This document shows, in pieces, positions 32,827 to 41,847 of a stretch of 64,000 nucleotides of DNA (position 1 is the stretch's first letter; every line of letters starts with the position of its first letter). Source of the stretch: Porpolomopsis calyptriformis (taxonomy: Eukaryota; Basidiomycota; Agaricomycetes; Agaricales; Hygrophoraceae); the NCBI GenBank assembly GCA_951640195.1, contig OX621169.1:372001-436000 (forward strand), written 5' to 3'. A model generated the notes under the pieces. That model had not been told where the DNA came from and did not search any database. It worked only from the letters and a program-made list of their open reading frames with translations. The position numbers and the translations under genes were made by a program.

Positions 32827-33387
32827 ATGCAATCATCCACTTCCCTCGCATCTATCCCTGAATCTAACTATGAGGACACCGCCAACTCATCCACGCGTAC
32901 CCTCCTTCGTGAATCTCGGCTTTTTCGCGCCTCGGTCGAAATCGAACAGCCACCCCCCATATATATCCCTGGGCCAAGAACTGGCCTAATCCTCCCAGAC
33001 CACTCATATCCCCCGCCTCAAAATACCTCTACCCCCACTATACTTGCCACCGCTCAACGACTTCAAAGCGGTTTTCAGTCCCTCAACTGGGATGGATTCG
33101 TTTTCCGTCTTAGCCGTATTCAAGGTGGTCCTATTCAACTGGGATCCCTTGTTCAATTCCGCTACCCAAGCAACCAAGTCCAAAGACAAGGACGAGCAAT
33201 AATTACTAGCGTCTGGATCGTCGCAAAATCGTATTGGGTGTTGGAGGCACGTTTGGAGCGAGAAGACATTGATATTTTGCTTGTGGTGGATCGGAAAGAT
33301 GCTAGGATGGAAAAGAAGGAACCCTGGAATGGATGGTTGGGAAGGTTCTTCCCTTGCTGTACCGAATATGAGACCTCATCTGTATAA
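32827..33387 (+). CDS. Gypsy-1 accessory ORF4, unknown function
   Basis: A 186-residue frame starting MQSSTSLASIPESN, about 75 bp before the 3' LTR at its end. The N-terminal half is low-complexity and proline-rich. The C-terminal half looks like a compact beta-rich domain (FVFRLSRIQGGPIQLGSLVQ, AIITSVWIVAKSYWVLEARL) with a basic WNGWLGRFFPCC end. An in-frame upstream extension to 32737 exists, but the TATA-like motif at 32742 favours the ATG at 32827. No membrane segment or known motif is seen. It has its own promoter-like sequence and may be a captured host gene or an element-specific factor. Confidence 0.6.
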   Translation: MQSSTSLASIPESNYEDTANSSTRTLLRESRLFRASVEIEQPPPIYIPGPRTGLILPDHSYPPPQNTSTPTILATAQRLQSGFQSLNWDGFVFRLSRIQGGPIQLGSLVQFRYPSNQVQRQGRAIITSVWIVAKSYWVLEARLEREDIDILLVVDRKDARMEKKEPWNGWLGRFFPCCTEYETSSV

Positions 33388-33463
33388 AGGATTACTAGGT
33401 CGATAGACATTGTATATACAAGAATCAACTGAGGACAGTTGTGATTTCTTTGTCCCCTGCAGA

Positions 33464-34496
33464 TGTCATGATCCCAAACTGATTTGGTATCAAACTTAAC
33501 CAAAGATCATGCATTCAGCAAGTAGCATCTATAGCTCAAATATCCTTTATCTTATCTTATCTTATCTTATCTTAGATAAGATATCACTGTCCCTCACACA
33601 TTATCTTATCTCAGATAAGATACACCACTATCTTTACTTATGCTATCTTATCATGGACAATAGCATTCTTCCCCATTATTCTCTGAGTCAGAATGACTCA
33701 TATCCCATTTTTCTATTGTTCTGTCATCACTCCATTGTTCTCTGAGTCACTATGACTCATATTAATCTCCTCCATTGTTCTCCTCATTGTCTGACTCATA
33801 GTGAGTCACAATTCAAACTCCTCATTGTTCTTTTATCCATTGTTCTTATTTCCTATTGTTCTCACTGCCCATTGTTCTCAAACATATATAAAGGGCCCCC
33901 TTTTCACCAGTGAGGAGTTAAGTTCACTTCCAGTTCACTTTTACCCCACTTTATCCCCCCCCTCCCCCACTCTCCCCTTTCCCTTGAACTCACCCCTAGT
34001 ACTCAGTACCTAGTACTACCTCTTATTGATACTACTTGTCTGTAGTCAATACATCCAATCTAGTCTAGTCTATTAAGCTTATACCCTGTGTGATTTCGCC
34101 TAAGCCTTCTTACGTTAAGAACCAACTTAGGAATCACCCCTTGACGTATTTCTGTAAGTTGAAGATAGCCACCGAGGACTATCTTATCTTACTTCAGCCC
34201 CTGCTTATTCATCACATTCTCTAAGTCTCAGTCCTTATTGGAGAGAGACCTCACTGTGATACGTATTCTTCTAAGTCAGCCGTTGACTTCATTCTTGCTC
34301 TCCCAGTCAATACTATCCATTAGGTTTGGATAGCCTGCTCATCTGTACATCCTAGCCAAGGATTACTTAAGCCCCATCAAAGGAGGAAGTGTCCATTACT
34401 CAATCAATTCACATCTCCCCCGAACAACTAGGACTTACTTGATTAACGTACAACTCCAGTAGTTCTAGAAGTGAAGTATTTATATTTCACCTGATA
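33464..34496 (+). repeat. Gypsy-1 3' LTR
   Basis: Direct repeat of 21933-22965 with the same U3 motif arrays. Followed directly by the GTGG target copy and the rest of NACHT-WD40 copy 4. Confidence 0.97.
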
Positions 34497-35345
34497 GTGG
34501 ACGACCTTCCGACGTGTGTGATGACTTGCATTGGACCCAAACTACAATATGCGTGTCGTCACTGGGCTTGGCATCTGTCAAACGCGACCATTGACATTGT
34601 TATCGACCCCCTTCACAAGTTTTGTTTGAGATATCTACTGTATTGGATTGAAGCACTGAGTCTGATGGGAGATCTTCGAAATGGCCTTGTTGCGTTGGAT
34701 GCTGTACAACAAGCGATCGCTGTTCGTTACTTCCCCATTTGACAATATGCAAAACTGATTGAGTTCTACAGAAATCGGGCACAGATGTAACTGATATGAT
34801 GGTTTTACTTCGTGATTGCGAGCGGTTTACCCTCAAATTCTTCTCGATCATCAGTACTTGTTCCCTTCAAGTATACCACTCTGCGTTACTGTTCACTCCT
34901 GAACAAGCCTTGATTAAGAAGACCTATAGGAGAGAGTTGGACATTCCGATCAAAGTGTACAATGGATTGGATGAGGGATGGGATTCATGTCTATAGATGA
35001 TCAAAGGACATTCCGATTGGGTAAACTCAGTTGCATTTTCCCCCGATGGCAAGCGTACTGTTTCTGGATCCAGTGATAAAACCATTCGGCTGTGGGATGC
35101 AGTGAGCGGTGTACATCTGAATACTTTCATTGGATATTCCCGCTGGGTAAACTCAGTTGCATTTTCCCCCGACAGCACACGTATCGCTTCTGGATCTACT
35201 GATAGATTCATTCGGCTTTGGGATGCAGTCAGCGGTGCACATCTGAACACTTTCAATGGACATTCTGGTTGGGTAACCTCAGTTGCATTTTCCCCCGATG
35301 GCACGCATATTATTTCTGGATCTGGTGATGAAACTATTCGGCTGT
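34497..35345 (+). pseudogene. NACHT-WD40 copy 4, part 2 (linker and first WD repeats)
   Basis: The frame continues from part 1 (VDDLPTCVMT, ACRHWAWHLSN, LRNGLVALDAVQQAIA). The intron found in copies 2 and 3 at this point is also here (about 34722-34771). The linker follows (RDCERFTLKFFSIISTCSLQ), then a TAG at 34994-34996, where copy 3 reads CGG, then WD units up to DETIRL at 35345. There the TIR element begins. The TAG is an independent lesion beyond the insertions. Confidence 0.85.
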
Positions 35346-37008
35346 ATACTGCTATTTTTGTACATTTATCTGTCACGTTGCATTTGTACAAGCTACTGCT
35401 AACTACATTTAAGAACTAAGAAACATTAATTAATTAATGCTTTAACACTCTTGGGTAGCTTGCTAGCAAAGATGAGGCACTTGGAATGTCTGAGCTGTCA
35501 ACACAATTGCCAAAGATGGGTTGAGCAGTGCCCCTGTGTATGGCCTTTCTCTCCAGTAGCAGGCTCCATTGTACACATGGCCTCCCCAGCCTTACCTGAA
35601 AGTGCACATACACCCTCTAATTGCTTGCCAGCAATGACGAGGCACTGTAGGTCAAGTGGAATACCTTTTTGTAATTAGTATTTTCATGCCGCCGCAAGTA
35701 AGCATAACTGAGATGTAGTGGCTAGTTCTACATTATATACAACCAACCCTGCAGCCTTGTCCAGCCTGATAGCTTTAGCACACAGGGTAGTTTGGTGAGC
35801 TGTGGGTTGCTTTGTGTGATTTCTTGGATTGCACTGAGCATCGGTGAGCGCAAGCCTTGTCAATATTCATTCATGCACCTAGCTCCACTGTTAGGCTTGT
35901 GATGGATGATTGATACCCCAAATATCAAGTGGATAACTAAGGATGGGTCGACCTTACCCATCCGACTACTCTTATATACATGATACTGTACCCTATGCCC
36001 TGATGACTAACAGAGACAGTAAGTAGTACTGACTACGCGGTTAAACGGAGCTAGCTAAGCTATCAACAAATCTAGTTTACATGATCTGACAAACCTAGGC
36101 AAAGACATGAGATAAGAAAAGGATGACTAACTGATGACCAAATAGCATATGTCCGTGGACCAGGTAACCAGTCTATGACAAGGGTGGCCTAGATTGTGAT
36201 CATAACATCCACTGGTTCAAGCCACCAATGCCCTAATGCACTACGTCTCATTCAACAAACAAAAAAGGGTATTCTACCTGACCTACAGCACCTCATCATC
36301 ACTGGCAAGCAATTACAGGATGTGCATGCATTTTCAGATAAGACTGGGGAGGCCATGCATGTCTGCTACTGGAGAGAATAGGGACCAACAACCACTCTAC
36401 CAAACCCACCCTGCCCCACCATCCCAGGTACCCACTGTCTCCACCACCACCATCAACATGCTGAGTATGCGCAGCTGATAGGGTACAGGGTGCTTGTGCC
36501 TATCAGTGAGTTTCCTTTTTTTTTTGCTCCCCATTGTGCCCCACCCTGCATTGACAGACCCCAGCTGACCTCCTCCTCCTCCTATCTACCCTCAAGTGAG
36601 GTTGGCCTGGATGTGTGAAACAGGTGGGCCTTATGGCCTGCTTGTTTTGCTTGGGTTCCTACTGCCAACCACCCCCCGCCTCTGCTTCCCTCTCATTGGT
36701 GATACACCAGCCACCTGCTACCACCATTACCCCCCTTCTACCTCTGCACAAGGTGGAATAGTCCTACGAGTGTGTAATGGGCAGACCTTATGGCCTGCTT
36801 TTCTTGTGTGGCTTCCTGCTACCAACCACCCACATTATCGGCAATGTGTCAGGCTTAGACATTCCAGGTGCATCTTTGTGGGCAAGCTAGAGGATATGCA
36901 CACCCAATTAATTGATGTTTCTTAGAGAAACAATGTTGTTATCAGTAGTTTGTACAAACGCGATATGAAATGCAATGCGACAAATAAATGGACAAAAATA
37001 GCAGTATA
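35346..37008. mobile_element. Nonautonomous long-TIR DNA transposon inserted in the WD40 array
   Basis: The ends are inverted copies starting ATACTGCTATTTTTGT. Inverted similarity continues with gaps for roughly 150-170 bp on each side (TAAGAAACAT, TAGCTTGC, CAAAGATG, TGGAATGTCT). The flank CGGCTGT (35339-35345) is repeated as TGGCTGT (37009-37015), a 6-7 bp target duplication with one CpG-type change. No long coding frame is inside, only internal tandem-like repeats (two ~150-bp units around 36615 and 36770, CCTTATGGCCTGCTT in both) and a solo LTR at 35889-36207. Removing the element and one target copy (1,670 bp) restores the WD40 frame. Long TIRs suggest a Mutator-like or similar superfamily; this is uncertain. 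Confidence 0.82.
35889..36207. mobile_element. Solo LTR (319 bp) nested in the TIR element, target duplication TCCAC
   Basis: Begins TGTTAGGCTTGTGATGG and ends GTGATCATAACA, with TGTTA/TAACA inverted ends. TCCAC lies immediately outside both ends (35884-35888 and 36208-36212). No internal retroelement sequence. It is younger than the TIR element that hosts it. Confidence 0.8.
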
Positions 37009-37593
37009 TGGCTGTGGGATGCAGTCAGCGGTGCACATCTGAATACTTTCAATGGACATTCCAACTGGGTAACCTCAGTTGCATTTTCCCCTGATGGCAT
37101 GCGTATCATTTCCGGCTCCAAGGACTGCACTGTTCGGCTGTGGGATGCAGTTAGCAGTGCACATTTGAACACTTTGAACACTTTGAAGGGGTTTTGCAGA
37201 ATGGACATTTCAGTTGCCTTTTCCCCTGATGGGAGATGTATCATTTCCGGATTTGATGGCAACATTCGGCTATGGGATGCAGTCAGTGGTGCACATTTGA
37301 AGACCTTCGACTTATATACCATCAATGTTGAATCCATCACCCAATCCTACAGTGTCTTTGGGAACTCGTTGTTTACTGATAGCTCAAACTCGACCAGTCT
37401 GATATTCGGTTATATCACAAAGGATAACTAGGTGCACTCCCTCACTCTGAATCAATGTATTTGTCAGGTTCCAGTCTCTCTCAGACCACTCAAGTTAGCT
37501 GTAAATGGAGCTCACGCAGCTTTTGCCACAAGGGATTTTTGTGTTATTATCCTTGATTTTACAGGTATGGAGGCCTATTTTTGTAACCTGTAG
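37009..37593 (+). pseudogene. NACHT-WD40 copy 4, part 3 (last WD repeats and tail)
   Basis: The array resumes with WDAVSGAHLNTFNGHSNW, includes a unit with an inserted NTLNTLK, and ends with the family tail. A TAG at 37429-37431 replaces the TGG of DxWVHSLTL in other copies. The tail then reads LDFTGMEAYFCNL to a stop at 37591-37593. Copy 4 has about five WD units, fewer than copies 2 (nine) and 3 (twelve). Confidence 0.85.
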
Positions 37594-37695
37594 CTTTCCT
37601 GGAGCACCTTGTCATTCTCTCTCATACAACTTTCTTATGGTACAGTTATAGATACACAGGGAATGTCAAATACAGAATGTTGTACAATTATAAAC

Positions 37696-38650
37696 TCATT
37701 TAGCTGATGCTGCTGCCTTAGAGGAAGGTTTCCTCTTTGTAGGTTTAGATCGCAATTTGGTTGGACTGGTTACAGCCTAAACACTCCATCAGAACGATCT
37801 CACATGTAGCCAATCAAAAAAAACCTTCTTACCTTCTTTGCGCCGGTCTTCTTTATCTTTGCTTTCTTTGTAGGAGACGTTCTCTTAGTGGCAGCTGCCT
37901 TCTTCGCCCTCTGACCCAACTTGGCAGCAGATTTGTATTTCTTGGTGGTGGGCTTGCGCAGGGTGACGGCAGGTTCAGGTTTAGTTTTGGCTGATGCTGT
38001 GGGGTGGTGGTTGATTTCTTGGATGGTTTTATAGTTGTGCTCTTGGTCGATGTCATTGGTTTCTTATGTGTGGGGCTGTTATTCTAAATATCAAAAATAA
38101 ATAAGGATAGGAGAAGTGGACAAGGAGATGAGATAAAAAAAACCTCTTTAGTGGAATCTGTTCATATTTTTAAGGCTAGTTTGACTTTCCCAGAGGGACC
38201 TTTGAATGGGGAAAGAGTTGGGTTTTGAAGGAAAGGCGGTGGAGGGAAGAGAGGTACCTTTCAGTAAAGAGAATGTTCCCTTTTCTGCGCCATGGGATAT
38301 GGCCCTGTTAAGCTGGCTAGCGGCAGTGGCATTCATCTCTACTTGATAATTATCTTGGACAAACTGGGGTAATGGGGGTTGTCATAAGTGCAGGGATGGT
38401 GATGGGGGTGTGGGGGACTATACTTGAACCTTTTTGATGATAGGCCAGAATACTCCAGACTGAGCAGCCTGGGAGTGTGCAGTGATATATTCCTGCAGTT
38501 GAGTGATTCAAGATGTTTAGTTTGGGGGAGAGAGCGGTCAGGATAGACCTTGATCATGTCAACCCAGGTGGGATAGGAGGCTGCAGAGGGATGGGCATGT
38601 CATTTGGCAGCTGCAGTCTTTGCGGGGGCCTGGCTTGACAATATGGCTAT
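37696..38650 (-). pseudogene. Linker histone H1, decayed copy B
   Basis: On the minus strand the expected start codon is ATA (38650) rather than ATG. A TGA follows in the alanine-rich leader. After that the exons are good: SYPTWVDMIK (to 38549), EYITAHSQAAQSG, and FVQDNYQVEMNATAASQLNRA continuing SHGAEKGTFSLLKG, which together are a recognisable H15 globular domain. The lysine-rich tail ends near 37696. It lies 102 bp tail-to-tail from copy 4, mirroring copy A with copy 3. It could be rescued by a different start but looks dead. Confidence 0.78.
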
Positions 38651-39020
38651 TTGGGTGAGTTAGTGGGAGCGAGGGGAAGAGGATCCAGACAGAGCTGGGT
38701 TTTATACACTATCATGTGTGGAGGCTATTGTGCGCATGGATGCTGGACATTGAACGCATGTGTGTGGGTGATAATTTGGGGGTAGGACTGGGGGTGAAGG
38801 GTACAAGAGGTGGCAGAGGTGGTGTGAGGCAGAAACATAGACAGAGGGTTTATCGTGCGATACTGCGAATGCATTGTTGGGTCTTTCTCTGACCGTTTGG
38901 CTGTCAAGGATAGCGAGGAGGGTATGAAGAAGTGAAGGAGGTTGGTGAGCAAAATAAATAAATAAATAGACGACGCCACTGAACCCAGTCGTCCTTGTAC
39001 CTCCTCCATCTTTGCGTGAA

Positions 39021-39245
39021 ATGGCTCTCTCGTTCCCACTCTCAGAGTACATCCTCACAGATGACCTTACAATTCTCCTTGCACTCGTAGCTATCACCAT
39101 CACCCTCCTTCATAGCCTGTACAAGCTGCTGCCTCTCCTGCACCCAATCCTGCTCAGGAGGCAGAGCAACGTTGGTCGTGTGAGGCTTGCATCCAAAAGT
39201 GCCATTTACAGAAACTATGGAATGGGTTTAATGGGAAGGGTATGA
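39021..39245 (+). pseudogene. Start of a long-chain acyl-CoA ligase-like gene, fragment B
   Basis: The frame starts MALSFPLSEYILTDDL and continues through a hydrophobic N-terminal segment (LLALVAITITLLHSLYKLL) to AIYRNYGMGLMGRV, then stops. This matches my recollection of the N-terminus of Agaricomycete AMP-binding fatty-acyl-CoA ligases. The catalytic region is missing, so this is a duplication edge. It diverges from H1 copy B. From 39246 to about 39500 I see no gene. Confidence 0.6.
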
Positions 39246-39499
39246 TCAATTCCATCTCCTCATTCTTTTGTCCATATTCCTCACTTCCAATGGATGACGT
39301 TCTGAAAAGATCCCAAAACTGTTAGAATTTGCACTGGGAATGTGCACATCTGATAACAGTCAAGACCACTTGACTAAAACATCACAGTTCTGGACTTACC
39401 CAGAATGGTTGTTCCCAGTATATATACCAGATTACATGTGATTGGCTAGAATCTGCTCAATGTATATGAGAGACGGCCTCAGCACGCTCGATCTCAAGT

Positions 39500-41000
39500 C
39501 TCAAATTTCAGATCTGTGACAAAAACCTCATGGGCAAGCAGGTAGGAAACCACCTCAAGGTTATAACCTTCAGGATGCTATGGGTTTGAGAAACCAGCCA
39601 GGATGGTTCACATGTTTGCAGGTATGTAATTATGTTTATGCACCATTTAACCTTAATAACAAAGAATAATAGCACATTGTTTGCTCCATTGCTGAGGACT
39701 ATCTTGCAAAGGGGAAGAGTCTTTGGCAACAGAAGCTAGATGTTGTATACAAGGTTGTTGCAGTTGTAAGTCAAGATTTACATGACACATATTAAAATAC
39801 TACTAATTGAATGTACACAGGTGGCACAAAAGGCCCCATACTTTGACAAATATGTCAATCACTAGCCAATCCGAGACATGATAATGCGATATTTGGCTAA
39901 CAAGTCATCCAGGCGCTGCAAAGATGAATGTGAAGAACAGGCGGCTGAGAAACAAGCAAGTCACAGATGCCAATTAGGTCAAGACTCAGCTTCAGAATTT
40001 GAAGATGATAACAACACTGATTTCAAAAAATTGGATGAACACCCCATCCAAAGTTCAGACAATCAAGAGGATGAAGAAGACTTGTATTACAATGAAGATG
40101 AATCCAATAAAGATAATAGAATTGCAAGATGAAAAGGGGCAAAAAGCATATTGTCACACATCATTTTTATCAAGTCTTATAGGACTGATGTATTATCAGA
40201 GGAGCAATCAGAATACAAAGCTTGGCAGCTCAATTCCTAAACAAATAATCCAGAAAAAAGCTCAAGAGTATATAGATTGTTTTTGTATGCTTGAATTATC
40301 TCACTGATATGTCATTTAGAATCAGGGTCAGACAGTGCCTCCAAATGTTAAACATACAATGCAAGATATCAGATCAAAACCAGTTCAACATCCATTTGAC
40401 ATTGGTGATGAGGATGATGAATCAACATGACCACCCAGACTTCAACAATGTCACAAAAACTTCCAAAGAGCTGCAAGCAATCCTGGGATTTCTGCTAGTT
40501 CCCACCAATCAAGACCTCACCCCTGTTGCACCATTGGTGGTGCCAATAGTACCGACTATAACAACTCTGAACCAGAAGATCCACACAGTAGCTTACCACA
40601 ATATTGCCCATCTTTTGACTGTACCAATCCAATCCCAGATGATCCCCCCACCAGTCTTATCAAACTACTCAAATGTCATATGATTATGTTATGCAATGAT
40701 CCTAATATGAAAGGAAACCATTTCCTCTCTCAGCAGATATGTGTCGCAATCAAGAACCATACCAAGAAAGATGGGATACTTCAGATTGGATGTCTTAACA
40801 AGTGGCTAGCTACAGTCGACTTCCAAAAGATGTCAAAAGAATTATTGCTCTGAAGTCTACATTAACCAAGCTAGTAACAGATAGACAGGCACTTGAATCG
40901 TCAATCGTATGGGTCAAATTGATGGACATGGTTGGAAATGACATAGAGCTCTATGCTGTCATGAAATTGGCATTCACTCTCTTAAAAATCTGTTCTTTTC
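39500..41000 (+). pseudogene. Left part of an old TnpA-like transposon gene
   Basis: Short, interrupted coding stretches match the order of the TnpA-like gene of the CACTA element at 58209-60970: FRMLWV near 39570 (compare NLQDAMG), KGKSLWQQKLDVV, IRDMIMRYLANKS, an acidic segment (SEFEDDNNTDFKKLDEH), then SRLPKDVKRIIALKSTLTKL near 40810. Stops and shifts occur throughout. Similarity ends about 40980. The right part resumes at 52490. Confidence 0.5.
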
Positions 41001-41103
41001 CTCTCTTTTCTATGCCTGTTCTCTTTGGGAGGGGGCAGTCTTTATTGGCAGCAGAGACTATTTATACAGGAAGGGGAAGTCCATGTCCGACTGACTATCT
41101 AAA

Positions 41104-41511
41104 CTAGTCTGTCTTAGCAATCTCTTGTACCATGCTGTCCCTCAAGAACTCTACGAAACTTGAAACTACTTGACTATCTAATGCGGCTAACTTATTGCCC
41201 CAGTAAATTGCCCCATTGGTATCTCTACCAGAGGCCTGCAACTCAGCAGCCTTCCCCTCGACAAAACTCATTGCAATCTTCCTTGCTTCTTCACCCAACC
41301 AATCATTGGTAGGACTCCACAGCAAACTGGGAGGGACTTCTTCCTCCTCAATCTTGACGTTGACGTTGGTCAACGACGACGACAAATCTTCAACTAAAGA
41401 ATAAGGAGTCAACAATCATGAAGAGGGCGAGAGAGTTAAAAGGCTCACCACTTGACAAAGAACTCAATGGACCAGGGGTCCAAGGATGGAAGGGGGGACT
41501 GGCAGCCCAGT
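41104..41511 (-). pseudogene. Unrecognised gene, 3' part, split by Gypsy-2
   Basis: An exon (41104 to about 41402) encodes VEDLSSSLTNVNVKIEEEEV, then LLWSPTNDWLGEEARKIAM and a C-terminus ending MVQEIAKTD. A GT-AG intron precedes it and a further exon (PGPLSSLSS) reaches the Gypsy-2 boundary at 41511. With one CCAGT copy removed the frame joins directly to GPKPEHW at 51239 onward. I recognise no family. The acidic, helical composition gives no function. Confidence 0.55.
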
Positions 41512-41707
41512 TGTAAAGGGTTGGGGATAAGTTATCACACTTTGCTCAATACCAGGATATGCACAGAACCAATGTATTGGGGCAATCTGGTATAAGCGGG
41601 AGTGGGATGTAAACTTGTTGTTTACCTAAGCATAACTGGTACTTAAGGTATCCGGTACAAATATGTACAAACACAGCACGGTGGCTGTATGTAACATATC
41701 TGTTACA
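41512..41707 (-). repeat. Gypsy-2 3' LTR
   Basis: 196-bp direct repeat of 51043-51238. Preceded (minus strand) by the polypurine tract at 41708-41719. Confidence 0.93.
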
Positions 41708-41847
41708 TCCTCCCCCTTTGGCTTAACTGCTGGGGTAAGTTAAGCCTGATAGTCAGGCAGAATACACATAAAACAATCTATATACTGCATAGAAATAACT
41801 AAGAGAAACAAAAAATAAACGCCAGAGTAATACAACTGCAGCGACGA

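Larger units (their letters stand above)
21933..34496 (+). mobile_element. Gypsy-1: 12.6-kb Ty3/Gypsy retrotransposon, recent insertion
   Basis: Two 1,033-bp LTRs (21933-22965, 33464-34496) flank gag-protease, pol and two further ORFs, all open. The only LTR difference I noticed is C at about 22009 versus T in the 3' copy. GTGG is duplicated at both ends (21929-21932 and 34497-34500). LTR ends are imperfect inverted repeats, TGTCATG and CCTGATA. Domain order protease, RT, RNase H, integrase places it in Ty3/Gypsy. It is inserted in NACHT-WD40 copy 4; excising it with one GTGG restores the frame exactly. Unusual length comes from the LTRs, the in-frame GC-rich block and the 3' accessory ORFs. 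Confidence 0.96.

Noticed and set aside
19990..37593. Treating the three copy 4 pieces as separate small genes
   Set aside because: Frames and phases join exactly when the insertions and one target copy each are removed, and the order matches copies 2 and 3.
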